A stretch of 64,000 nt of DNA, taken from positions 1,426,001 to 1,490,000 of the forward strand of contig NZ_BAABJI010000002.1 of NCBI RefSeq assembly GCF_039543225.1, given 5' to 3'. This document shows positions 16,238 through 24,798 of this stretch, piece by piece. The translations under genes and the position numbers were made by a program. The notes beneath the pieces were generated by a model that was not told the DNA's origin, searched no databases, and was given only the letters and a program-made list of their open reading frames with translations. The first letter of the stretch is position 1, and the number at the start of each line of letters is the position of its first letter. This stretch comes from Mucilaginibacter defluvii. GTDB taxonomy: Bacteria; Bacteroidota; Bacteroidia; Sphingobacteriales; Sphingobacteriaceae.

Positions 16238-16888
16238 ATGAAAACAACCATGTTAATGATTCCCATGCTTGCGCTAGGCGTAGCAGGATTTACTACTCAA
16301 AACACCATTAGCCCATTTGATCATGGAGCACTAATCATCACTGCACCTGCAGCCATCCAAAGCGATCCATTAATGGAATCTATGAACAAGATGATGAAGC
16401 AAATGCATGCTCAGCAAATGAAAGGAAATGTTGATTATGATTTTGCTTCCATGCTCAAAGCCCACCACCAGGGAGCTATCGACATGGCCAGGATCGAGCT
16501 ACAGCAGGGAAAGGATGCTTCCATGAAAAAAATGGCTCAAAAAATACTGACCAAACAGACGAAAGAGGTTGCACAGCTCAATCAGTTGATTGCAAAGTTG
16601 CAAAACAGCACTAAAAACTACGATCCAGCTAACAAGCAATCAGGAGCTGGTAAAGCAATGAGTGATAATATGATGGAAATGATGAAACCGGGTAATATGT
16701 CCATGAGTTCTATCGATCATGAATTTGCGGACATGATGACCAAGCACCACAAAGATGGTATCATGATGGCTAAAAGTATTGTGACCTACAGTAAAAGCGC
16801 GAAACTAAAATCCATGGCGCAGCAATCTATACCGGAACAAACGCAGGAAATCCGTGAGATGGAACAATGGATGAAAGCACATCAATAA
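16238..16888 (+). CDS. DUF305 protein, exported, two-repeat
   Basis: A 216-residue protein with a signal-like N-terminus (MLMIPMLALGVAG). It has two DUF305 units, each with the His/Met pattern: FASMLKAHHQGAIDMARIEL (about 69-88) and FADMMTKHHKDGIMMAKSI (about 166-184). DUF305 folds as a ferritin-like helical bundle and is repeatedly linked to copper resistance; the HH and M residues are likely copper ligands. First of three DUF305 genes here, directly downstream of the oxidase. Confidence 0.82.
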   Translation: MKTTMLMIPMLALGVAGFTTQNTISPFDHGALIITAPAAIQSDPLMESMNKMMKQMHAQQMKGNVDYDFASMLKAHHQGAIDMARIELQQGKDASMKKMAQKILTKQTKEVAQLNQLIAKLQNSTKNYDPANKQSGAGKAMSDNMMEMMKPGNMSMSSIDHEFADMMTKHHKDGIMMAKSIVTYSKSAKLKSMAQQSIPEQTQEIREMEQWMKAHQ

Positions 16889-16919
16889 ACAATATAAGAG
16901 GTAACTAAAAAAACAAACG

Positions 16920-17537
16920 ATGAAAAACTTTTTAAAATTAATCACGCTGTCAGCAATAGTGGCTGTGATGAGTGCATGTAGCAAAGATGATGATAAAATC
17001 AAAATACAGGGTCATGACCAGAATCAGATGATGGGTATTATGCATCAGATGATGGCGAAATTGGACACGATGAAGATGACCAAAGATCCGGACAATGATT
17101 TCGCGATGATGATGCGCATGCACCACCAGGGGGCTATTGATATGGCTAACCTGGAGCTGAAAAGCGGCAGTGATGCGACGATGAAGCAAATGGCGCAGAG
17201 CATAATTTCCAGCCAGCAGGCAGAAATCACGCAGCTTTCTGCTTTTCTCAAATCACACCCCCCTCACGGCAACGATCCGGATTTCGATATGATGCTGATG
17301 GACAACATGAAAAAATCCGGAAAGCAAGCTGACCTACAAATTATCAACGGAGACATTGATCATGATTTTGCCATCCTGATGATTGGTCATCACCAAAGCG
17401 CTATCGAAAACTCGCGCCTTGAACTCATCCACGGCCAGGAACAAAGTATGAAAACGATGGCTACAAATATTATTGATGCTCAGATGAAAGAGATAGGCCA
17501 ATTTCAGGACTGGCTGTTAGCCCGCGGTAACAAGTAA
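16920..17537 (+). CDS. DUF305 lipoprotein, two-repeat
   Basis: A 205-residue protein. The signal sequence ends in a lipobox-like VMSAC-S (Cys at about residue 20), so it is probably lipid-anchored in the periplasm or outer membrane. Two DUF305 repeats are visible: FAMMMRMHHQGAIDMANLEL and FAILMIGHHQSAIENSRLEL. Close paralogue of the preceding gene (31-bp gap), consistent with duplication. Likely a periplasmic copper-binding protein. Confidence 0.82.
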   Translation: MKNFLKLITLSAIVAVMSACSKDDDKIKIQGHDQNQMMGIMHQMMAKLDTMKMTKDPDNDFAMMMRMHHQGAIDMANLELKSGSDATMKQMAQSIISSQQAEITQLSAFLKSHPPHGNDPDFDMMLMDNMKKSGKQADLQIINGDIDHDFAILMIGHHQSAIENSRLELIHGQEQSMKTMATNIIDAQMKEIGQFQDWLLARGNK

Positions 17538-17570
17538 TAAATCATTATCTAACTATAAAACATTTCAATT

Positions 17571-17906
17571 ATGTCATATCAAAAGTCCCGGGAATGTATC
17601 GATGCTTGTGTAGCGTGTGCAGTAGCTTGCAACTATTGTGCTACGTCCTGCCTGCAGGAAGAGGATGTAAAAATGATGGCAAAATGTATCCAGCTCGACC
17701 TGGAATGTGCGGCTATTTGCAGAGCCGCTGCAGAAGTTATGAGTTTGGGCAGCGGTTACAGTGCCCATCTTTGCCGTGTATGCGCTGACGTGTGTAATGC
17801 CTGTGCTGAAGAATGCGGCAAGCATCATATGGAGCATTGCCAGGCCTGTGCAGAAGCCTGTCGGAAATGTGCCGAAGTTTGCGAACAAATGGCAACTGCT
17901 GTTTAA
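17571..17906 (+). CDS. csp: Four-helix-bundle copper-storage protein (Csp/DUF326)
   Basis: A 111-residue protein with 19 cysteines spaced i, i+3, i+4, i+7 along four helices (for example CIDACVACAVACNYCATSC). This is the signature of Csp copper-storage proteins, whose Cys-lined bundle core holds many Cu(I) ions. No signal peptide is present, so it should act in the cytosol like Csp3. The position between DUF305 genes and the terminator behind it fit a copper-buffer role. Confidence 0.9.
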   Translation: MSYQKSRECIDACVACAVACNYCATSCLQEEDVKMMAKCIQLDLECAAICRAAAEVMSLGSGYSAHLCRVCADVCNACAEECGKHHMEHCQACAEACRKCAEVCEQMATAV

Positions 17907-17919
17907 ATAACCTTGGTTC

Positions 17920-17959
17920 AGCTACTTGCCCTGCGCTGATGCAGGGCAGGTAGCTTTTT
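17920..17959 (+). terminator. Strong terminator after csp
   Basis: 15-bp stem (AGCTACTTGCCCTGC with GCAGGGCAGGTAGCT, one G-T pair) around a 6-nt loop, followed by five T residues. Confidence 0.85.
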
Positions 17960-17990
17960 AAATAAGAAGTATTCACTTAACGTTATTACA

Positions 17991-18443
17991 ATGGAAAAAG
18001 GAAATTATCAAAAATTTGCATTGATGCTGGTCGTTTCATTCTTCATCATGTATGCTATTATGTATTTGAATGTTGACGAGTTCGACCATGTGTACATTAA
18101 TATGACCCGATTTTACATGACTATGCTGATGGTTTCGGCTATGGCGCTGGTTATGCTAGGGATGATGCGAATGATGTATCAAAACAAGAAAATTAATTTA
18201 ATCATTGCCACCTCTGCCATTGCAGTGTTTATCCTGGCTCTCGCAGGTGTCCGAACGCAAACTGCTATCGGAGATCAACAGTATATGAAAGGCATGATCC
18301 CACATCATTCCATTGCGATCATGGTCAGCAAAAAGGCTCATTTGAAAGACCCGGAAGTCCAAAGGCTTGCCAAAAGCATCATTGATGCGCAGGAAAAAGA
18401 AATAGCAGAAATGAAACGTATCCTTGCCAGGATGGAAAAATAA
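17991..18443 (+). CDS. Membrane DUF305 protein
   Basis: A 150-residue protein with three membrane helices (about 10-25, 40-62, 68-86). A single C-terminal DUF305 half-unit follows, YMKGMIPHHSIAIMVSKKAHL, with the paired His and Met. The topology would place the DUF305 helix outside the cytoplasm. Third DUF305 gene of the island, separated from the others by the csp terminator, so it may have its own promoter. Confidence 0.8.
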   Translation: MEKGNYQKFALMLVVSFFIMYAIMYLNVDEFDHVYINMTRFYMTMLMVSAMALVMLGMMRMMYQNKKINLIIATSAIAVFILALAGVRTQTAIGDQQYMKGMIPHHSIAIMVSKKAHLKDPEVQRLAKSIIDAQEKEIAEMKRILARMEK

Positions 18444-18564
18444 GGTGATCTCAACGATACAATGAAAGCGATGAAGAAATGTGCCATCTGGTTATTTAAG
18501 TTTCTCTTTGTTAAAAAGTGCTGCAGGTAAAAGATTACATTATATTAGCTCATACTTTGAGAAT

Positions 18565-19815
18565 ATGAATGATCATTTACAATCCATCATCAACCAATAT
18601 AAAAACGACAGGGAATCTGTTTACAATACCTGGTTTATCAATAACGAGGAACGCCTGAAAGCATTCAGATCGATACGCAGAGGTGTGTTCCAGGTTATTG
18701 ATGATATCAAAAATAAACGGTTTGGTAATGACTTCAAAGGCACATCTTTAGAGTTTGTACTCACCTGTATTACTGAACAAAAGCAAGTGTTTGAAGGAGC
18801 ATCCCATCCTTTTTATTGGAAGCCGAAGCTACGCATACCTGATATTTATGAAAATCAGGAGAATAAAGTAGCCTTTGGCCAGTTTCTGGAAAACTGCCTG
18901 AATGCCAAAAATGAGGAACAACTCATCAAAGAAATTTTACATTTAGATTCTTTGAAAATCAAGGGTTTGGGGCCAGCAGTGGCCAGTATATTGTACTTCC
19001 TGCACCCGACACTAATACCGCCGTTTAATACAGCTATTATTAATGGCTTCAATTACCTGTTCAAAGACAAAAAGAAATTGGGCAGTTGGAGTGAGTACTT
19101 AAAAATTCGTGAGGTGATCATGGATATGAATAAAAAGTACTGTAACGAACTATCACTTGATACAGGAGCTTTTGCGGGGCTTTTATTTGAAATCGGCATG
19201 CAGAAGCTCCTGTTAGGCAAAGACGAATACCTATCAGAAACAGAAAGAAACCGTTTGGAAAAACTGATTGAAAAGCGGCATCAGGAAAAGAGGAAAGAAA
19301 CAGAGGATGAACAATTACATAATGAAATGCAATATCATTTACTCAAAATCGGTAATGCGCTTGGTTATGATGTAATTGCAGCATCCAACGACCGCTCGAA
19401 ATCCTGGAATGGTAATAAGTTTTCATTTATCTCCGTTAAGGATTTCCCTGATCTGCCGCTTGAAAAAGAAGTGCTCAACACCGTAAAACTCATTGATGTT
19501 TTATGGTTTAAAAAAGGAACGGGGCAGGTAGTTGCCGCATTTGAAGTAGAAAAAAGCACCAGTATCTATTCGGGTATACTACGTCTTACAGACCTGAGCT
19601 ACAGCTTGGTAAATAATGAAGAAGTGTTTTATCTGGTCGTACCTGATAATCGCGAAAAAGATGTAGTCATGCAGTTGTCAAGGCCTTCTATCAAAAAAGG
19701 CCAAGTTCAAATGAAGTACATCTGTTTCTCGGAACTCCGACAGCATTGTGATGCGCTGTGCAAGTTTGGAGATGACCATTCTATCATGCAAAAAATTGCG
19801 AGAGCAGTTGCCTGA
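18565..19815 (+). CDS. Orphan restriction-endonuclease-like (PD-(D/E)XK-type) protein
   Basis: A 416-residue cytosolic protein. The N-terminal half contains a helix-hairpin-helix-like segment ([22 protein letters not shown]). The C-terminal half has VKLIDVLWF (D311) followed by a strand [10 protein letters not shown] (E327-x-E329-K330), resembling the active-site beta-hairpin of PD-(D/E)XK nucleases. I recall similar proteins being labelled type II restriction enzymes, but no methyltransferase is present. Start taken at the ATG at 18565; a GTG at 18481 would add 28 residues. Its place inside a copper cluster is odd and suggests an inserted cargo gene. Confidence 0.6.
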   Translation: MNDHLQSIINQYKNDRESVYNTWFINNEERLKAFRSIRRGVFQVIDDIKNKRFGNDFKGTSLEFVLTCITEQKQVFEGASHPFYWKPKLRIPDIYENQENKVAFGQFLENCLNAKNEEQLIKEILHLDSLKIKGLGPAVASILYFLHPTLIPPFNTAIINGFNYLFKDKKKLGSWSEYLKIREVIMDMNKKYCNELSLDTGAFAGLLFEIGMQKLLLGKDEYLSETERNRLEKLIEKRHQEKRKETEDEQLHNEMQYHLLKIGNALGYDVIAASNDRSKSWNGNKFSFISVKDFPDLPLEKEVLNTVKLIDVLWFKKGTGQVVAAFEVEKSTSIYSGILRLTDLSYSLVNNEEVFYLVVPDNREKDVVMQLSRPSIKKGQVQMKYICFSELRQHCDALCKFGDDHSIMQKIARAVA

Positions 19816-19878
19816 CTAAAAAGCAACAAAATATAAAAACTTACCGAAATTTTATAAATTAGATAAAGTAAATATAAC

Positions 19879-19886
19879 TAGTTTTG
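19879..19886 (+). promoter_or_regulatory. Candidate -7 box
   Basis: TAGTTTTG matches TAnnTTTG exactly and ends 6 nt before the ATG at 19893; no TTG is found at the expected -33 position. Confidence 0.4.
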
Positions 19887-19892
19887 CTTTGT

Positions 19893-20306
19893 ATGAAAGT
19901 AAAAGCATTTTTCCTGCTGATTACCTTTCTGCTCAATACAGCAGTAGGACTGGCTTGTGCTTTACACATGTCCCATGAGCGCTCTGAACATAATAGGAGC
20001 ATTCATAGTCATCTGGACCATCATACAGTCGCAAATAAAAAGTCACAGCATGGCGTAATTCATATTTCGGGTAAGGAAGACCCTTGCTGTCAGGGCGCTG
20101 TTAGCAACTTTAATGCAGTTGCCAAGATCATACCGCAGGCCTTAAAGCTCGACGTTCAGTTGGCTGCGGCACTACTTCCGCTTTGGGGCTTTACGGCAGT
20201 TCCGCCGCTTTATTCTACAAGAATAAAGCAACAATGCCTGCTAACAACACGGCAGAGACCTCCTACTGCCGACTTACGTGTTTTAATCCAAAGTTTTCAG
20301 ATTTGA
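19893..20306 (+). CDS. Small exported His/Cys protein, HYC_CC_PP-like
   Basis: A 137-residue protein with a signal-like N-terminus (FFLLITFLLNTAVGLA) and a His-rich stretch (HSHLDHHTVANKKSQH). A CC pair lies in DPCCQG and a PP pair near the C-terminus (AVPPLYS). The order of these features recalls the HYC_CC_PP family found with metal genes in Bacteroidota, but the HYC motif itself is missing (ALHMS). Periplasmic or envelope metal binding is plausible. The mRNA would be almost leaderless if the -7 box upstream is real. Confidence 0.5.
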   Translation: MKVKAFFLLITFLLNTAVGLACALHMSHERSEHNRSIHSHLDHHTVANKKSQHGVIHISGKEDPCCQGAVSNFNAVAKIIPQALKLDVQLAAALLPLWGFTAVPPLYSTRIKQQCLLTTRQRPPTADLRVLIQSFQI

Positions 20307-20387
20307 TTTTTAAGGCTTCCTGCATGATGCAGGTCGCCGGTCATTAGCATTTCTACGGTTTGCATGGGCAAGCTATGATATTTATTA

Positions 20388-20900
20388 ATGAAAAAATCAA
20401 ATTTTATGAAACGTCTATTTTTCCTTGTTGCCATTGTCGCAACATTTACTTCATCCGTATTTGCACAAGAAACTAAATCATCGTTAGGAAACATTTTAGC
20501 TCCTTATCTGGATATCAAAAATGCCTTAATCAATGGCGATAGCCAGAGCGCTAATGCGAAATCTGCTGATCTTCTGAAGGCCCTAAACGCGGTAGACATG
20601 AAGTCCATGACTTCCGCCGACATGAACGCATTTATGCCACTCCAGGAAAAGCTGGCATTTGATGCGCGTCATATTTCTGAAAGTAAAGACATCGCCCATC
20701 AGCGGGAGCACTTCGCCAGCCTTTCCCAAAATTTCTATAAACTGGCAAAAGCAGTTAAGCTGACCGAACAGCCGCTCTATTATGCTTATTGCCCGATGAA
20801 AAAAAGTTATTGGCTGTCAGCCGAGCAGGCCATCAAAAATCCTTATTTCGGAAACCAGATGCTAACCTGTGGTAAAGTAACTGAGACCTTAGGCAAATAA
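20388..20900 (+). CDS. DUF3347 protein, exported
   Basis: A 170-residue protein with a signal peptide ending near SSVFAQ. The domain follows the DUF3347 pattern: an N-terminal helical part (LAPYLDIKNALINGDSQSA), then HISESKDIAHQREHFASLS, and the signature YYAYCPM...YWLS...NPYFGNQMLTCG. The same domain is found at the end of some CusB-type adaptors, where Cys/Met residues are likely metal ligands. Either ATG at 20388 or 20406 could be used. Probably a periplasmic copper-binding partner. Confidence 0.82.
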   Translation: MKKSNFMKRLFFLVAIVATFTSSVFAQETKSSLGNILAPYLDIKNALINGDSQSANAKSADLLKALNAVDMKSMTSADMNAFMPLQEKLAFDARHISESKDIAHQREHFASLSQNFYKLAKAVKLTEQPLYYAYCPMKKSYWLSAEQAIKNPYFGNQMLTCGKVTETLGK

Positions 20901-20977
20901 AACAAATCCCAACAAATTCACCTATGCTGTGTATGCCCTTTAATCAGCAGGTATACACAGCTTTAATGCCAATTGTA

Positions 20978-21577
20978 ATGAAAAGAATTACTGTAGCTGC
21001 TGCGTTTGCAGCAGTATCTATTGCTTTTATAGCGTGTAACAACAATCCTCAAACACAGTCTGCCGCGAAAGCTACCGTAGCAACGCCTGACTCAAAGACA
21101 AATACCAATGCGCCGGTTAAGGCTGGCGTGGATCCTAAGGTAGCTGCTAATGTAAAAGAGATGATCGGCAATTATCTTCAGCTCAAAAACGGTCTTGCCA
21201 ATGACAATTCCAAAGATGCTGCCGCAGCAGGTAAAGCGCTGGCTGATGATTTCGTCAAATTTGATCTGAACTTGCTAACTGCCGGCCAGAAAAAGTCTTT
21301 CCAGGACATTGCCGATGATGCCAAAGAAATGGCGGAGCACATTGGCAAAAGCGCAGACAAGCTTGAACACCAGCGTGAGCATTTTGATATGCTCAGCCAG
21401 GATATGATCGATCTTGCGAAGCTATTCGGTGCCGGGCAAACGCTATTTGTGGACCATTGCCCAATGTACAATAATAATAAGGGGGCGAACTGGTTAAGTG
21501 AAACCAAAGAGATCAAGAACCCGTACCTCGGCAAAAAAATGCTGACCTGCGGATCAATTAAGGACGAATTAAAATAG
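20978..21577 (+). CDS. DUF3347 lipoprotein
   Basis: A 199-residue paralogue of the preceding protein. The N-terminus ends in a lipobox-like AFIAC-N (Cys at about residue 20), then an Ala/Thr/Asn linker. The DUF3347 domain has LEHQREHFDMLSQDM, FVDHCPMYNN and NPYLGKKMLTCG. Start chosen at the ATG at 20978, which begins the signal sequence; an upstream start adds 18 residues. Likely anchored in the periplasm. Confidence 0.82.
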   Translation: MKRITVAAAFAAVSIAFIACNNNPQTQSAAKATVATPDSKTNTNAPVKAGVDPKVAANVKEMIGNYLQLKNGLANDNSKDAAAAGKALADDFVKFDLNLLTAGQKKSFQDIADDAKEMAEHIGKSADKLEHQREHFDMLSQDMIDLAKLFGAGQTLFVDHCPMYNNNKGANWLSETKEIKNPYLGKKMLTCGSIKDELK

Positions 21578-21581
21578 CGCT

Positions 21582-22043
21582 ATGAGACGCTTCATTAAAG
21601 TAACGCTGCTTGGCATTGGTATTTTGCTGATTATTGCTCAGCTAATACCCCGACACTGGAATACAACCAGCGCTCCGCAGCCTAACGATATCTCCAGGGT
21701 CTATTCTGTCCCGCCGAACGTAACTGCATTGTTAAAGAATTCCTGTTACGATTGCCACAGCAACAATACACGTTACCCATGGTATGCCAATATTCAGCCA
21801 GTAAGGTATATGCTCGACCGGCACATCAGCGAAGGAAAAGATGAACTTAACTTTAATGAGTTTGGAACATACTCATCCCGTAAGAAACGCAGCAAACTAC
21901 GGTCGATCGGCAACAGTCTGGAGGAAAAGTCAATGCCCTTAAAATCATACCTGCTGATCCACCACAGTGCTGAATTATCTGCCCAGGAATCGACGGTTAT
22001 CCAGGACTGGCTGAAAAATGTAAATGAAGCTGACGAGAAGTAA
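21582..22043 (+). CDS. Heme-binding-domain protein (CxxCH), membrane-anchored
   Basis: A 153-residue protein with one N-terminal membrane helix (LLGIGILLIIAQLIP). A periplasmic Haem_bd-type domain follows, with the heme motif CYDCH (about residues 56-60) and the characteristic NNTRYPWY stretch. The gene follows the DUF3347 lipoprotein by 4 bp, indicating co-transcription. It may move electrons to or from the copper oxidase system (inference). Confidence 0.8.
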   Translation: MRRFIKVTLLGIGILLIIAQLIPRHWNTTSAPQPNDISRVYSVPPNVTALLKNSCYDCHSNNTRYPWYANIQPVRYMLDRHISEGKDELNFNEFGTYSSRKKRSKLRSIGNSLEEKSMPLKSYLLIHHSAELSAQESTVIQDWLKNVNEADEK

Positions 22044-22118
22044 TTTCGATACCGGGTCGATCGTCCAAAACTGACCCGGTACCGGTTACGCTATCGAATC
22101 ACAGATAACACTATAAAG

Positions 22119-24785
22119 ATGAGGAGAATATTTTTAATTTTTTGCATGAACCTGGTCAGCATTTTGGCTTTTTCACAGATGCCGATGTCAATGCCGGCAT
22201 CCCTGCAAAAGAATGATCCGGTAACCTATACTTGTCCGATGCATCCCGAAATCCACGCTTCCAAGCCAGGCAACTGCCCGAAGTGCGGAATGAAATTAGT
22301 TAAAGAGAAATCCGGGGCAAATAAAAAAGACGCTTCAAGGCAAACACCTGCTCAAATAAGCCCTGTTTTCAAAACTGCTGACATGAGGGATATGAAAATG
22401 GATGACCAGAAGCAGCCTTCGCCTGCCGAAGCATCGAAAAGCATGGCAATGCCGATGACTGATAAAAATGATTCCGCCGAGACGATGGGTGGAATGAAAA
22501 TGGATGATCCCTATGCCGGTGATGCGCTGGCTCAAAACATCAGAAAGGCCAAAGCCAATTTAGGGCCTATCAAAATAACTTCCCGCACGCGGCTGCCCCG
22601 CACCGTAAGATATGACCTTTATGTCACAGATACAACGGTTACCTACGGCGGTAAACCCAAGCGGGCGATCGCGGTAAACGGCAGCATTCCAATGCCGACG
22701 CTCACCTTTACTGAGGGTGATACTGCGGAGATCTACGTACATAATAAGCTGAAGGAAGAAACAGCTTTACACTGGCACGGTCTTTTTCTCCCTAACCGGT
22801 ATGATGGTGTGCCCAACCTGACACAGATGCCCATTAAACCGGGCGCAACATATCTGTACAGGTTCCCGATCATTCAACATGGCACCCACTGGTATCATAG
22901 CCACAGTGGTTTACAGGAACAGATTGGTATGTATGGTGCATTCATTATGAATAAAAGGCAGGAATGGGATATTCCTACTTTACCGGTGGTGCTGAGCGAA
23001 TGGACGAACATGAAGCCGGAAGAAGTTAACCGAAGTTTGCATGCAGCAACTGACTGGTTTTCCATTAAAAAGGGAACAACGCAAAGCTACGCCGAAGCTA
23101 TTGGCAGTGGTAATTTTAAAACCAAGGTTACCAATGAATGGAAGCGTATGAATGCCATGGACGTAAGCGATGTTTACTATGACAAATTCCTGATCAACGG
23201 TAAAAACCAGTTGGAGCAGCCGCAGTTCAAAGCCGGTCAGAAAGTTCGCTTACGCATTGCCAATGGCGGAGCGTCATCTTATTTCTGGCTAAAGTATGCA
23301 GGTGGCAAAATGACAGTAGTGGCCACAGACGGCAATGATGTGGAACCTGTCGAGGTCGACCGCCTGATTATTGCCGTGTCTGAAACTTACGACGTCGTGG
23401 TTACCATCCCGGATGATAAGAGTTATGAATTCCTGGTCACACCGGAGGACCGTACCAAATCAGCTTCTCTCTGGCTCGGTAGCGGGCAGAAGGTCTATGC
23501 AGGCAAAATGCCTAAGCTGAAGTACTTCGCTGGAATGAAAATGATGAATGATATGATGGATATGCATGGCAACATGGTTCAAATGGACGGGATGCAGATG
23601 CAAAATCAGATCATGGATATGAATACGGTGATGTATCCTGAAATCACCGGTCCGGAGAAGCCTGAAGCGCCGGAAAGCAAAACCAGTATGCCTGCAATGC
23701 AGATGGGCAATGACAAAAGCATGTCGGGGATGAACATGGCTCCGGAGAGCGCTGATATCGTTACCCTTAATTATACCATGTTACGGGATCCTAATAAAAC
23801 TACCCTGCCCCAGGGCCCTGTCCGGGAATTGAAGTTTGACCTTACGGGTAATATGAACCGGTATGTCTGGACGCTGGATAACAAAACTGTTTCTGAGTCA
23901 GACAAGATCCTGATTAAAAAAGGGGAAAACCTGCGCATCATCTTGTATAACAATAGCATGATGCGTCACCCCATGCACCTGCACGGGCATGATTTCCGCG
24001 TACTGAACGGCCAGGGCGACCATGCGCCTTTGAAAAATGTACTGGATATTATGCCTATGGAGAGAGACACTATAGAGTTTGCTGCCACAGAAAGCGGTGA
24101 TTGGTTTTTTCACTGCCATATCCTTTATCATATGATGAGCGGGATGGGCCGTATATTCAGCTATGAAAATTCTCCGCCCAACCCAGAGGTGCCTGACCCA
24201 AAACTTGCCCAGCGTAAGTTATTCTGGGATGACCGGATGCCGCATCTAATGGGCAGGATCGGTTTGGAAAGTAACGGTAGTGACGGGCAGGTGATGTTAA
24301 GTAATACCCGCTGGAATGCCATATCAACTTGGCACCTGGGCCTGGACGCCAAAATGGGTTATGAAAGCGAGACCATGATAGGCCGGTATATAGGGCGTAA
24401 TCAATGGTTATTCCCTTACGTCGGCTTTGACTATCACTACAAACAATTCGACCCGGATGAAAAAAATATTTTTGGCAGCGACTACCGGAACATGTTCGGA
24501 CAGATCAGCAACAAGGAAAATCGCCATACCGTAGTGGCCGGTTTAGCCTATACTTTACCGATGCTTGTTGTAGCTGACGCACGGATTGACGGTAATGGAA
24601 AATTGCGTTTCCAGTTGGGGCGTGAGGATATTCCCCTGACCTCCAGATTGCGTATGAACTTTATGATCAATACCGACAAGGAATATGCAGCGGGCTTTCG
24701 GTACATTGTAAACAAGTATTTTGCACTTTCAACCCACTATGACAGCGACATGGGATTTGGCGGAGGCTTAACATTAACGTATTAA
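22119..24785 (+). CDS. Multicopper oxidase with N-terminal heavy-metal-binding domain and barrel-like tail
   Basis: An 888-residue exported oxidase, second in the island. After the signal peptide comes a heavy-metal-binding domain with YTCPMHPE (C39) and CPKCGM (C53, C56). A Met/Asp-rich linker and cupredoxin domains follow, with LHWHG (H218), WYHSH, HPMHLHGH and HCHILYHM (H665-C-H667). A Met-rich insert lies at about 475-550. From about residue 690 the chain is beta-rich and ends GGGLTLTY, like the tail of the first oxidase. The three-part layout suggests copper capture, oxidation and outer-membrane attachment in one chain. CopB ATPase follows by 13 bp. Confidence 0.88.
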   Translation: MRRIFLIFCMNLVSILAFSQMPMSMPASLQKNDPVTYTCPMHPEIHASKPGNCPKCGMKLVKEKSGANKKDASRQTPAQISPVFKTADMRDMKMDDQKQPSPAEASKSMAMPMTDKNDSAETMGGMKMDDPYAGDALAQNIRKAKANLGPIKITSRTRLPRTVRYDLYVTDTTVTYGGKPKRAIAVNGSIPMPTLTFTEGDTAEIYVHNKLKEETALHWHGLFLPNRYDGVPNLTQMPIKPGATYLYRFPIIQHGTHWYHSHSGLQEQIGMYGAFIMNKRQEWDIPTLPVVLSEWTNMKPEEVNRSLHAATDWFSIKKGTTQSYAEAIGSGNFKTKVTNEWKRMNAMDVSDVYYDKFLINGKNQLEQPQFKAGQKVRLRIANGGASSYFWLKYAGGKMTVVATDGNDVEPVEVDRLIIAVSETYDVVVTIPDDKSYEFLVTPEDRTKSASLWLGSGQKVYAGKMPKLKYFAGMKMMNDMMDMHGNMVQMDGMQMQNQIMDMNTVMYPEITGPEKPEAPESKTSMPAMQMGNDKSMSGMNMAPESADIVTLNYTMLRDPNKTTLPQGPVRELKFDLTGNMNRYVWTLDNKTVSESDKILIKKGENLRIILYNNSMMRHPMHLHGHDFRVLNGQGDHAPLKNVLDIMPMERDTIEFAATESGDWFFHCHILYHMMSGMGRIFSYENSPPNPEVPDPKLAQRKLFWDDRMPHLMGRIGLESNGSDGQVMLSNTRWNAISTWHLGLDAKMGYESETMIGRYIGRNQWLFPYVGFDYHYKQFDPDEKNIFGSDYRNMFGQISNKENRHTVVAGLAYTLPMLVVADARIDGNGKLRFQLGREDIPLTSRLRMNFMINTDKEYAAGFRYIVNKYFALSTHYDSDMGFGGGLTLTY

Positions 24786-24798
24786 AAATAAAAAAAAT

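Noticed and set aside
22051..22080. ACCGGGTC/GACCCGGT hairpin between the heme protein and second oxidase as a terminator
   Set aside because: No T-run follows on either strand; it may be structural, but termination is not supported.
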